DNA of 64,000 bases from Christensenella sp964438705. GTDB lineage: Bacteria > Bacillota > Clostridia > Christensenellales > Christensenellaceae. Position numbers and translations under genes: made by a program. Where the stretch lies: contig CAYTKQ010000014.1 of the NCBI GenBank assembly GCA_964438705.1, positions 1 to 64,000 on the forward strand, in the 5' to 3' direction. A model generated the notes under the pieces. The model saw only the letters and a program-made list of their open reading frames with translations, had not been told where the DNA came from and ran no database searches. Of the stretch, positions 44,287-51,828 are shown one piece after another (position 1 is the first letter of the stretch; the number at the start of each line of letters is the position of its first letter).

Positions 44287-44307
44287 GGCTCAAGCCTCCA
44301 TCCAAAA
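44268..44307. repeat. Fragment A copy 2 (native position)
   Basis: The functional copy of the 40-bp stretch that also occurs at 41781-41820. It spans the SDR stop and LuxE start. Confidence 0.9.
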
Positions 44308-44993
44308 TCGTCGTGATAGATCATCTGACGTGTCATGCCGCCGTCGATGCAGATGTTTTCGCCCGTGATGAAACCCGCCTTTTCGCTGCACAAAAACAAT
44401 GACATGTTGGCAATGTCAAGCGGATCGCCCACCCGTCCCGCAGGATGCTGGCGTGCGTGAGCACCCGTGTATGTTTTGAAGTCTGTGTCGATCCAGCCCG
44501 GAGAGATGGAGTTGACGCGCACGCGTCCCGCGAGGCTCACGGCAAGCGCATGCGTGAGCGCGGAAATCCCGCCCTTGGCGGCGGTGTAGCTTTCGGTGTC
44601 CTCCTGACTCATGCGGTCGCGGCTGGAAGAGATGTTGACGATGCTCGCTCCGTCCGCAAAATGCTCCTGCAGCAGCTTTGCAAGCATGAACGGCGCGCTC
44701 ACCCCTACGCGCAGCACATAATTAAAATCGTCGTACGAGCACGTTTTGATCCCACCCCGCGTGAGCATTGCGTTATTGATGAGATAGTCCACCGTTTCGT
44801 GCTCATCGAGCACCTTTTTTACAAAAGCACGCAGCACACCCTCGTCGGCGATGTCTCCCACAAAGTACGGGTTTTCCAGCGTATCGATCGTGCACACCTT
44901 CGCCCCGTGCCTCTCAAATTCCTGACAGATCGTCTGACCGATGCCCCGCGCCCCGCCCGTGATTACCGCAGTCTTGCCCACAAATTCATTCAT
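44283..44993 (-). CDS. Short-chain dehydrogenase/reductase
   Basis: A 236-residue SDR of the classical type. The cofactor motif is TGGARGIG (about 12-19), NNA follows in YLINNAML, the catalytic serine is in NISSSRD, and the active-site pair is YTAAK. D in CTIDTLENPY after the second strand suggests NAD preference. ATG 44993 follows AAGGAG; the 7-residue longer frame overlaps that site. As the first gene of the operon with LuxE and LuxC, it may reduce the aldehyde made by them or act on a hydroxy intermediate. This is inference. Confidence 0.88.
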   Translation of the reverse strand: MNEFVGKTAVITGGARGIGQTICQEFERHGAKVCTIDTLENPYFVGDIADEGVLRAFVKKVLDEHETVDYLINNAMLTRGGIKTCSYDDFNYVLRVGVSAPFMLAKLLQEHFADGASIVNISSSRDRMSQEDTESYTAAKGGISALTHALAVSLAGRVRVNSISPGWIDTDFKTYTGAHARQHPAGRVGDPLDIANMSLFLCSEKAGFITGENICIDGGMTRQMIYHDDFGWRLEP

Positions 44994-45020
44994 GGCATAT
45001 TCTCCTTTGCCCAATTAAGC

Positions 45021-45044
45021 AAAACGGAGGCCAACGCCTCCGTT
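45021..45044 (-). terminator. Terminator or attenuator upstream of the SDR-LuxE-LuxC operon
   Basis: A perfect 9-bp stem, AACGGAGGC (45023-45031) and GCCTCCGTT (45036-45044), then TTTTGC on the minus strand. It ends the membrane-protein gene. No separate promoter is visible between it and the SDR start, so the SDR operon may depend on read-through. Confidence 0.8.
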
Positions 45045-45057
45045 CCCTGCACCGTCT

Positions 45058-46011
45058 TTAGAAAAGCGGAAATATGTTTTGGTTAAACCATGAATAGCCG
45101 AAATCCACACCCGGGATCAAATTTTTGGAAACCATCATGCCATAGCCCGCCCACATCAGGATCAGCAGGACAATGATAAGAATAATGTCCAGAACCAGCC
45201 TTCTTTTACGTTTCTTTTTCGGCTTTTTGGTTTTGGATGCAACGGCAGCCACCTCAGCCTGCAGATCGTCCGCCTGTGTATTTTCCTGTAGAGCTTCCGG
45301 CTCCGGCTGTTTTTCCAACGGCTTTTCTTTAGGCTGCTCCGGCTGTTCTGCGGACTGCTCTACCGCTGTGAGCGGCACGGCTATGGGCGCTGCGTACAGC
45401 TCGGAAGCAAGCTGTGGCGCGGGGGCTGTCGGCTCTTCTTCTGCGGGCGCCTGATGCTTTTCCCTGATCGCCGCCTCTGCCAGCGAACTCACCCTTCTTG
45501 GTGTTTCCGCCAAAGGCTCCGGCCGTTCATAATGCGCCTGATCCTGCGCGGCTATTGCATAAGTCGCCGCCGCGCCCAGCCCGACCGGCTGTGTCAGTTT
45601 ATCCCGCTCTGCATCCAGCGAGAGCAAGAACGCATCCAGCATTTCATCCGTTTCAGCAATCGATTCCGGTGTCGTATTTTTCCAAGGCGCCATGGCCTCC
45701 TCCGCCAAAGAAGGTTCGGCCCCTTTCCGAAGCTCCCGGCGCATTTCCTCTGTAAAATAAGAAATCGCCTCATAGCTCCCGTCATTTTCGTCCACGATAT
45801 GGACGGCTTCGTCGTCGAGCTGATCGAAGTTTATTCGATTGCAATACAGTTGGTATATTTTTTCCAGCAAAAACGCGGCATAGGCCTCCACCTCGTCATC
45901 GCTGCCCTTGTGTACACGCGCTTTTTCAAGGACCTTTGGGGAATAGCAGCGATAAATATACTGATATAACGCCCTGCGTTGCGCCTGATCCAAATTTGAT
46001 TGTTCCTGCAT
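45058..46011 (-). CDS. Membrane-anchored protein of unknown function
   Basis: A 317-residue protein not assigned to a family. Residues 1-125 are helical and acidic (LDQAQRRALYQYIYRCYSPKVLEKARVH; EEMRRELRKG). About 125-255 are rich in P, E and A and probably disordered. A lysine/arginine patch (KTKKPKKKRKRR) then precedes a single membrane helix (LVLDIILIIVLLILMWAGYG) close to the C-terminus, leaving about 25 residues outside. A type II or tail-anchored topology is likely. ATG 46011 follows GGGAG and lies downstream of a good promoter; the 34-residue longer frame would start upstream of the -10 and is rejected. Confidence 0.75.
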   Translation of the reverse strand: MQEQSNLDQAQRRALYQYIYRCYSPKVLEKARVHKGSDDEVEAYAAFLLEKIYQLYCNRINFDQLDDEAVHIVDENDGSYEAISYFTEEMRRELRKGAEPSLAEEAMAPWKNTTPESIAETDEMLDAFLLSLDAERDKLTQPVGLGAAATYAIAAQDQAHYERPEPLAETPRRVSSLAEAAIREKHQAPAEEEPTAPAPQLASELYAAPIAVPLTAVEQSAEQPEQPKEKPLEKQPEPEALQENTQADDLQAEVAAVASKTKKPKKKRKRRLVLDIILIIVLLILMWAGYGMMVSKNLIPGVDFGYSWFNQNIFPLF

Positions 46012-46044
46012 ATCCGTTCTCCCAAAAATTTTTTCTTTCCTTAT

Positions 46045-46073
46045 ATAATAAACGTTACATGCAAAAAGTACAA
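46045..46073 (-). promoter_or_regulatory. Promoter of the 46011 gene
   Basis: Minus strand TTGTAC (46073-46068), 17-bp spacer, TATTAT (46050-46045). Confidence 0.7.
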
Positions 46074-46150
46074 TATAAAAAAGCATTCTGCCATACGGTA
46101 CCGCCTTGAGCACCTATCGATATCTTTTTCTTTCCTTCCTTCCGTCCTTC

Positions 46151-46159
46151 TGATATAGT
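46151..46159 (+). promoter_or_regulatory. Extended -10 promoter of the diguanylate cyclase gene
   Basis: TGATATAGT on the plus strand. Transcription would start near 46166, which excludes the in-frame ATG at 46162 as the translation start. Confidence 0.55.
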
Positions 46160-46206
46160 ATATGCAGGAGCAGTGCCATATTTTGTGTTCTGCCATGAGG
46201 TGCCTG

Positions 46207-47277
46207 ATGCCATTTCTTTTGATTATAAATTCAAATTTGATTCCTTTGCTCGGCTTGGTATTTCTATTATTTTTTGCCTGCGTCAATCCACTTTTTGAAA
46301 AACGGCAGACTCGGCTTTTCATCGTTGCGATCGTTGTGAACCTCGTGCTTATCGTTGCGATTTCGGCAGATTACATATTTGCCCAATCGGATTATGAAGC
46401 GATGTGGGCTTGGAGGCGGGTCACTTCTTTTTTGAATTTTGCAGCTTCGCCGGTCATTCCGTTTTTGTTGTTCAACATTTTTCAACAAGCAAAAATCAAG
46501 ACAGCCTACTGCATCCCACTCATTGCAAATGCCATCATTTGCTTTGTAAGTATGTTTGTCAACATTGTGTTTTTTATCAACGAAAACAATCAGTACGGCC
46601 GCGGACCGCTTTTTTTCATGCCGTTTTTGATGGCGATCATCTACATTGTACTTCTCATCATGAAACCCGCAGCCCGTCAGGCGCAGTCCAAGCGCTTCGA
46701 ACGCATTTTTTTGCTCTGCATCATCGCCTTGCTCATCGGGTGCATGATCCTCGAAATTGTCGTGGGGCTGCATTTTTTAAGCTGGGTCGGTTCCGCGCTC
46801 GGCTTGTTTCTTTATTATTTGCTTCTCACCATGTTCAGCTTCATCGTCGATCCGCTGACAGGAACCTACAACCGCCTAATGTATTCCCGTTCTCTTGCAC
46901 GCCTCAAGCCAAACGCGCATTATTTTATTTCCATTCTCGACATCAATGACTTCAAACTTGTCAACGATATGTATGGGCATAATGCGGGAGACACATTTTT
47001 GCTCCGTTTTGCGGAGATCATTGATCACAATCTGCCCTCCGGCTCCACACTGTATCGAATCGGCGGCGATGAATTTGCCTTAATCTCAAGGCTGTCCGAC
47101 CCTGCGCTTCTTTATGCCGCGATCAACATGGCAAAGACAGAGGCGCTCAAGAACGATATATATTTTGCTTGCGGTACTGCAGAATATTCCGTTGGCGACG
47201 ATCTTTCCGCCGTGCTCCGGCTGGCGGATGAGCGCATGTATCAAAACAAAAACGAGATGAAGGCCGCCTCCAAATGA
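46207..47277 (+). CDS. Membrane-bound diguanylate cyclase (GGDEF)
   Basis: About 356 residues from ATG 46207, which follows GAGGTG. Seven predicted membrane helices fill the first 210 residues. The GGDEF domain follows: DPLTGTYNRL start, DINDFKLVND metal site and the intact RIGGDEFAL active site, so c-di-GMP synthesis is likely. The RxxD inhibitory site usually found upstream of GGDEF is not present. No phosphodiesterase or known c-di-GMP riboswitch was seen in the window. The stop overlaps the next start codon (ATGA), so the GIY-YIG gene is co-translated. Confidence 0.87.
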   Translation: MPFLLIINSNLIPLLGLVFLLFFACVNPLFEKRQTRLFIVAIVVNLVLIVAISADYIFAQSDYEAMWAWRRVTSFLNFAASPVIPFLLFNIFQQAKIKTAYCIPLIANAIICFVSMFVNIVFFINENNQYGRGPLFFMPFLMAIIYIVLLIMKPAARQAQSKRFERIFLLCIIALLIGCMILEIVVGLHFLSWVGSALGLFLYYLLLTMFSFIVDPLTGTYNRLMYSRSLARLKPNAHYFISILDINDFKLVNDMYGHNAGDTFLLRFAEIIDHNLPSGSTLYRIGGDEFALISRLSDPALLYAAINMAKTEALKNDIYFACGTAEYSVGDDLSAVLRLADERMYQNKNEMKAASK

Positions 47278-47531
47278 ACGACTGTGTATACATCCTTCAA
47301 TGTTCCGATGGAACGCTTTATACCGGCTGGACAAACAACATCCAAAGGCGGATCTTAGCGCACAATTCTGGGCGGGGCGCGAAATACACCAAGTCCAGGC
47401 GACCTGTTTTGCTCGTCTATACCGAGCCTGCGGCAACCAAAGAAGACGCATTGAAGCGTGAATACGCAATCAAGCAAATGACGCGTGCGCAAAAGCTCAA
47501 GTTGATTTCTGCTTTCCGCCGCCAATTATAA
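47274..47531 (+). CDS. GIY-YIG domain protein (UPF0213/YhbQ type)
   Basis: An 85-residue single-domain GIY-YIG protein. The two motifs appear as VYILQCSDG and LYTGWTNN, followed by the conserved arginine and histidine in IQRRILAHNSGRGAKYTKSRRPV and the glutamate in ALKREYAIKQM. Proteins of this size, as E. coli YhbQ, are suspected DNA-repair or structure-specific nucleases. It overlaps the GGDEF gene by 4 bp. Confidence 0.9.
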   Translation: MNDCVYILQCSDGTLYTGWTNNIQRRILAHNSGRGAKYTKSRRPVLLVYTEPAATKEDALKREYAIKQMTRAQKLKLISAFRRQL

Positions 47532-47558
47532 AAAACGCGCTGCATCGTGCAAGTTTGC

Positions 47559-47588
47559 TTGACAAAAACATGGACTTTTTGCTATACT
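47559..47588 (+). promoter_or_regulatory. Promoter of the tRNA-Ser genes
   Basis: TTGACA (47559-47564), 18-bp spacer, TATACT (47583-47588), 18 bp before the first tRNA. Confidence 0.8.
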
Positions 47589-47606
47589 GTTAAAGCGTAT
47601 TTGGAT

Positions 47607-47697
47607 GGAGAGATGGTCGAGCTGGCTTAAGGCACCGGTCTTGAAAACCGGCGATGGTTTACCCCATCCGTGGGTTCAAATCCCACTCTCTCCGCCA
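47607..47697 (+). tRNA. tRNA-Ser(UGA)
   Basis: A full class II tRNA: acceptor GGAGAGA pairs with TCTCTCC, anticodon loop CTTGAAA gives TGA, long variable arm, T loop GTTCAAATC, discriminator G and an encoded CCA. Confidence 0.97.
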
Positions 47698-47742
47698 TTT
47701 TTTTGAGAGATAATGATCATAAACAATATATTATATTCAGCT

Positions 47743-47836
47743 GGAGAAGTACCCAAGTACGGCTGAAGGGGCTCCCCTGCTAAGGGAGTAGGCTGAGGTA
47801 ATCGGCGCGAGGGTTCAAATCCCTCCTTCTCCGCCA
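47743..47836 (+). tRNA. tRNA-Ser(GCU)
   Basis: A full class II tRNA: acceptor GGAGAAG pairs with CTTCTCC, anticodon loop CTGCTAA gives GCT, long variable arm, T loop GTTCAAATC, discriminator G and encoded CCA. Its 3' end is repeated at 54458. Confidence 0.97.
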
Positions 47837-47839
47837 CAC
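47827..47839 (+). repeat. 13-bp att-like repeat, left copy in tRNA-Ser(GCU)
   Basis: TTCTCCGCCACAC covers the end of the acceptor stem, CCA and three more bases. It is repeated exactly at 54458-54470. Confidence 0.65.
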
Positions 47840-47847
47840 TTTGTCTA

Positions 47848-47875
47848 AAAACCCGCTATTCAAGCGGGTTTTTAG
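47848..47875 (+). terminator. Terminator just downstream of the tRNA-Ser genes
   Basis: A perfect 10-bp stem, AAAACCCGCT (47848-47857) and AGCGGGTTTT (47863-47872), with a short loop and T tail. Confidence 0.85.
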
Positions 47876-47931
47876 CATATTTGGAAGACTGTTTTCGGAC
47901 AATTTTGAGCCGGAAATGAAGGGCGAGGATA

Positions 47932-48702
47932 TTACCCCCGCATTGCTTGTATCAATTCCCTTGTTCCCACCATGTTGATCGCTCGTTTTAGGTTGTAGGC
48001 AAGGAAACTCAGACCCATTTCCGCTTCTGCCATCTTTTTTCCCCGACACAAAAGATAATGGGCCCCATCATACCACTTGATGGTTCCGAACGGATGCTCT
48101 ACGCTGCACATTCGCTGTTTGAGCTTCTGCTTATCTTCCCTTATGGTGAGTAGTACCTTCTTTTTCACTCCGTCCTTGCGGTAAAATGAATTGTGAAACA
48201 CATGGCCTATAGGCGGCGTGTTTACCACACCCTCCTGTTTCCCGAACATTCGAACACCCACGCGCACCGTGTCCGGGCCGAACAGCACTGTCTTGTGCCC
48301 TTTGGAAGAAGTGCAGCGATTGGTACATTGCCTGCACGCGTCCTTGTTGGCGTACACCGTGCTGTGACCTTTGGGTTTGACCTTGCAAAGCGTCTGGCCC
48401 ATCGGACAGGTAACACTGCCATTTTCTTCGCGCGTGAAACAGCCCACTGCTTCCTCTGTCACAAGCTCTACTGCAATCGACGTCCCCTCATAACATTGGG
48501 GCAGCACGCCCGTGTGCAGACACGCCGCAATATCCTCCGCGCGCTTTGAATGCCGCGTTTGTTCGTCGATCTCCGCCTCGATGTAATCCAGCGAATAAAC
48601 CCGCTTGCGTTTGTCATACTTCAATGCTACGTTCGGGATTGTCCCGTTCATCACGCATTCCAATATATCCCGGCGGCTGTCATATCCTTTGTCCGCAACC
48701 AT
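47932..48702 (-). pseudogene. IS1182-family transposase, C-terminal fragment
   Basis: 256 residues equal to the C-terminal part of an IS1182-type DDE transposase. The second catalytic aspartate region VADKGYDS is at the very start and the glutamate is in CSVEHPFGTIKWYDG. Between them are the cysteine-rich insertion CRQCTNRC and the PMGQTL block. About 200 N-terminal residues, including the first aspartate, are missing: sequence upstream of about 48705 belongs to the neighbouring nucleotidyltransferase gene. The protein is inactive as it stands. Terminal inverted repeats were not identified; the 3' end of the IS should lie near 47880-47930. Confidence 0.85.
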
Positions 48703-49459
48703 TCAGAAAGCATAAAAACAAATTGTTCAATTGTTCCCATGTTACAGCATCCTGTTTGGGCACATGACTGATCGTTTTTTCTAGTGCCGACAATTCTTTT
48801 TCAATATACTCATTCAATTCGGTGATGGGTTCCTGTTCGCCGAGCTCTGAGGTCACAGCCTTTCTTTTCAGCAGGTCATCAACGACAGACCGAACCTCCC
48901 CGCCGAGTTCAGCCTTTGCCAATTCCGCGAACAACATCGGCGGAGGGGTTTCATGCGCAAGTATCCATTTGCAGGCAAGGATCGGGCGCAGCACGTAAAA
49001 ATATTTTTTCAGTCGCACGCAGCCTCGCTTTAAGAACTCGCGGTTGTTGTTGCGCGCCATGTTAAAGTAATGATACAGTGCGGGGCGGCTTAAAAAGCAT
49101 TGCGCCGTAATATTCCTTATTCTTTTGAATTCAGGCATTTCGTAATACACGATAGGGGAGGCGATCCACTCGAATAATGTCGGATTTGACTTTTTTAGAA
49201 GGCATAATACCTTTTTAAGATCCCAGCCATTGATGTCGAGTTCTTCGTCAAGCATATATTCGATAACGTCGTTGGTTTTTTCAAGCCTTAAATAATATTC
49301 TTGGGGGCGGAGATAAATAAATCGGACGTCGTAATCGCTGTCTGGCGAAGGGAATCCCCACGCCCTGCTTCCCGATTCCACGGCGAGCAAAATCTTGACA
49401 TTTTCTATTTGTTCGATTTTCTTTAAATGTTCGCTTATCTGTTCTCGTATCTCAAACAT
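48680..49459 (-). CDS. RlaP-type nucleotidyltransferase, C-terminus altered by the IS
   Basis: A 259-residue protein of the predicted nucleotidyltransferase family COG3541 (RlaP/YcgL). The polymerase-beta motif is GSRAWGFPSPDSDYDVRFIYL (first part GSRAWGF at about 30), keeping both catalytic aspartates. The helical half follows, with RPALYHYFNMARNN and LKKYFYVLRPILACKWI. RlaP proteins belong to RNA-repair or phage-related neighbourhoods. The last eight or so codons run into IS1182 sequence (LNGCGQRI), so the native end has been replaced. ATG 49459 is chosen over TTG three codons earlier; AAGGA lies upstream. Confidence 0.8.
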   Translation of the reverse strand: MFEIREQISEHLKKIEQIENVKILLAVESGSRAWGFPSPDSDYDVRFIYLRPQEYYLRLEKTNDVIEYMLDEELDINGWDLKKVLCLLKKSNPTLFEWIASPIVYYEMPEFKRIRNITAQCFLSRPALYHYFNMARNNNREFLKRGCVRLKKYFYVLRPILACKWILAHETPPPMLFAELAKAELGGEVRSVVDDLLKRKAVTSELGEQEPITELNEYIEKELSALEKTISHVPKQDAVTWEQLNNLFLCFLNGCGQRI

Positions 49460-49582
49460 GGAAATCAATTCCTTTTCAATTCATTATTTCATAACGCGTT
49501 TTAAACCCGAACACATAAAAACTTCGCATATGTTCGCATATAATTGTATGTTTTATCAAAAATTTTTGATCGGTTCGGAAAA

Positions 49583-50149
49583 CTATTTCATTTCTCCCAG
49601 CGTTTTCTGTCCAAACCGGTCGAGCGCAAGATTGACATCCGTTACATCATATACGCGATTAATGATGCAAAATTTGACGATCAGATCAGCCGTATCACTC
49701 TTGGAAAGACTGTATCCCGCAGAGCCGAGAAACTCCTTCATTTCATTTAGGTTAAGTTCGAGCGCAAGTCCTAAAAGAAGTGCCGTTCCTTTGCCGGGAT
49801 GATAGTCTTTGGAACGAATTTTGGAAAAGTGGCGGCGATCGATCCCCGCTTTTTTATAGACAGACGTGTCGATCATCATTTTTTTGTCAATATATAGAAA
49901 CAACTTTTCAGAAAACGCCACATCTTTGTTTTCGTGCACAAAAGCATCAAGCTCAAGATCGGAATCACAAAGATCTTGCGAATTTTCTTCAGCTTCTTCC
50001 AGCCCAATAAAAGAAAGTAGCTTATCGCCTATACGTCCGCCTGAACGAGAAGATTCCTCATTTTCACCCTTGACGGGATATTGAATGGCGGTGTTATCAT
50101 TTTCAGCCAGAAAAAGCTTTAGTTTTTGAAAAAACGATTTCCGCAGCAT
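49583..50149 (-). CDS. HTH-like protein paired with a VWA protein
   Basis: A 188-residue protein. The C-terminal 110 residues (FSEKLFLYIDKKMMIDTSVYKKAGIDRRHFSKIRSKDYHPGKGTALLLGLALELNL) form the helix-turn-helix-like family often found next to VWA, macro-domain or ter-type stress genes in Firmicutes. Residues 35-65 are different: RIGDKLLSFIGLEEAEEN copies the ending of the divergent VWA protein. The DKLLSFIGLE string is identical in both. This suggests they interact, or that one gene captured a piece of the other. Function unknown. Confidence 0.7.
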   Translation of the reverse strand: MLRKSFFQKLKLFLAENDNTAIQYPVKGENEESSRSGGRIGDKLLSFIGLEEAEENSQDLCDSDLELDAFVHENKDVAFSEKLFLYIDKKMMIDTSVYKKAGIDRRHFSKIRSKDYHPGKGTALLLGLALELNLNEMKEFLGSAGYSLSKSDTADLIVKFCIINRVYDVTDVNLALDRFGQKTLGEMK

Positions 50150-50194
50150 TTCGAAATGTCGCCTGTGAGGCGACCCATCCCTCTTCTTTTTTTC

Positions 50195-50211
50195 CTATAA
50201 TTCCATTATAG
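50195..50211. promoter_or_regulatory. Palindrome with two opposed -10 hexamers
   Basis: CTATAATTCCATTATAG: TATAAT is present on both strands within 17 bp, between the divergent HTH and VWA genes. It could be overlapping divergent -10 elements or a repressor site. No -35 boxes stand out. Confidence 0.45.
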
Positions 50212-50235
50212 AACAAGAAAGCGAGGAAGTATATC

Positions 50236-50823
50236 ATGAAAAATCAGTTGACCGAGATCGTATATCTGCTGGATCGGAGCGGCTCTATGGCAGGACTGGA
50301 ACGCGAGACCATCGAAAGCTACAATGTATTCATCAGCGCACAGGACACCTACGACGAAAATACGCTGGTAACGACAGTGCTTTTTGACGACGAATATGAG
50401 CTTTTGTATAACGGAGAACGAGCATCTTACGCGCGGCTTTCTCCACGGCAATATTTTGTGCGCGGGGCAACCGCCCTCTTGGACGCGATTGGTAAAGCGG
50501 TGAATGACGTTAAAATACGCATTAGCCAGACAGCAGAAGAATACCGCCCGCAAAAGGTGATTTTTGTGATTGCTACAGACGGAATGGAAAACTCCAGTGA
50601 AGAATTTACCTATAAAAAAATCAAGCAACTGGTGCAGCGTCAGCAGAATGAATATGACTGGAGATTTTTGTTCTTTGGCGCGAATATCGACACATTCGAA
50701 GTGGGCAACAGCTTAGGTGTGCGTCGCGAGAAGTGCTGTGAATTTGAAAGTACACCCGTTGGCATGAGCCGTCTGACAGATAAGCTCCTTTCATTCATCG
50801 GACTCGAGCGGGAGGAAGATTAA
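50236..50823 (+). CDS. VWA-domain protein (TerY-like)
   Basis: A 195-residue stand-alone von Willebrand A domain. The MIDAS metal site is DRSGSM at residues 13-18, with a later threonine (RGATALLDAIG) and aspartate (IATDGMENSS) completing it. Such small VWA proteins act as protein-binding platforms, for example in ter-type stress loci. The C-terminus ends in DKLLSFIGLEREED, shared with the divergent gene. AGGAAG precedes the ATG. Confidence 0.85.
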   Translation: MKNQLTEIVYLLDRSGSMAGLERETIESYNVFISAQDTYDENTLVTTVLFDDEYELLYNGERASYARLSPRQYFVRGATALLDAIGKAVNDVKIRISQTAEEYRPQKVIFVIATDGMENSSEEFTYKKIKQLVQRQQNEYDWRFLFFGANIDTFEVGNSLGVRREKCCEFESTPVGMSRLTDKLLSFIGLEREED

Positions 50824-51294
50824 TTATTTTATAGCCTTCTGCCAAACACATAGCTTTTATGCCTTCCACATCTCGTTCGGCGGACAAAGCAATTTTAAGT
50901 TCAATACAAACAAGGGTTAAATGTCTTAACTAAAGCATTTCGCGCGGGTGTTTTAAAAAAGTCCTCGATCGCTCTGCTGATTATTTCGCAAAACCTGCTT
51001 AACAGATGGTGTTTCTAATGCTTTTACATCAATTTGAAATGGTACCCCAATAAGAATGAATTCAAAGCCCCTATAATAAGTCTGCCGCCAACGTAAGCGC
51101 CGTACCGATCTATAGTAAAAGAAAGCGACTCAGACCTTTCTGTCCGAGCCGCTTTTTCTCTGCAAACGCATCCCCAAAAGTTTCCAGTATTTTCAGATAA
51201 GCTTCCTGCTGCGAAATCTCTCCAGGATATATCAAGAAATCGTTGGGATCGGGACCATGCGGTAATCCCTACAAAGAAGAACGCCTTATCCTCT
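50824..51294. other. Gene-poor gap of 470 bases
   Basis: No convincing gene on either strand. A minus-strand frame at 51024-51320 encodes 98 residues, but part of it is the terminator hairpin and it overlaps the sigma-like gene; it may be a relic. The only clear structure is the hairpin at 51123-51154. Confidence 0.5.
51117..51154 (-). terminator. Terminator downstream of the sigma-like gene
   Basis: Minus-strand hairpin AAGCGGCTCGGAC (51154-51142) with GTCTGAGTCGCTT (51135-51123), two G-U pairs, followed by TCTTTTAC. Confidence 0.6.
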
Positions 51295-51819
51295 TTAAGC
51301 CGCCCAGTATTCCCTATCATACCGATCCCATAGATCCCGGATCAGTTTCAAAAGCCGCGATAATTCCGTGGACGATATTCCTAATATATTCAGGATTTCC
51401 TGACTCGTATACCGGTCAATATACATCCACGCGATGCTGCGTTGTTCTTCTTGCAGATGATTCAGGAAATCTGATAGCAACAGCCGATTCATGAAGTCGC
51501 AGGTGTGCGGAAAAAAGGTGGTGCCTATAGTAGCCGCATTTTCTTCTCCCTTCACCGGCCGATCCAGAGATAGCATGCTTTCTATGCTGCGTATACGGTT
51601 TAGTTCCTTTTGTTCTTGGTCGATCTGTTCTCGCATGATTGTCATCGCATAGGTTCTGAATTCGGAAATTCCCGGCTGATAATTACGCATAGCATAGATG
51701 AATCCTTCACTGGCCGCCAGAAAACAGTCGTCATACTCCATTCCTTTGCGGAACCTGCGGCAAGCCTCATGAATTAGGCTGCTGTTCGAAACATAAACAT
51801 CCTCTTCCGTAATTTTCAT
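51295..51819 (-). CDS. Sigma-70-like factor
   Basis: A 174-residue protein with the two-part plan of short sigma factors. The region-2-like part holds HEACRRFRKGMEYDDCFLAASEGFIYAMRNYQPGISEFRTYAMTIMREQI, close to the YDDL..EG..GL..A...FDP....F.TYA pattern. The region-4-like part (about 115-165) holds YIDRYTSQEILNILGISSTELSRLLKLIRDLW. Genes of this kind occur in clostridial mobile elements and control element promoters. It lies 9 nt after the 146-residue gene and is co-transcribed with it. Target promoters unknown. Confidence 0.75.
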   Translation of the reverse strand: MKITEEDVYVSNSSLIHEACRRFRKGMEYDDCFLAASEGFIYAMRNYQPGISEFRTYAMTIMREQIDQEQKELNRIRSIESMLSLDRPVKGEENAATIGTTFFPHTCDFMNRLLLSDFLNHLQEEQRSIAWMYIDRYTSQEILNILGISSTELSRLLKLIRDLWDRYDREYWAA

Positions 51820-51828
51820 AATCTTCTC

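Noticed and set aside
41882..44993. Bioluminescence operon
   Set aside because: No luxA, luxB or luxD; only the fatty-acid reductase parts are present.
47780..48049. Minus-strand frame of 89 residues ending in text like WRRRRDLNPRADYLSLLP
   Set aside because: It is the antisense translation of the tRNA-Ser(GCU) gene, a well-known false gene pattern.
51024..51320. Minus-strand frame of 98 residues
   Set aside because: Part of it is the terminator hairpin and it overlaps the sigma-like gene; no start signal. It could be a relic but is not supportable as a gene.
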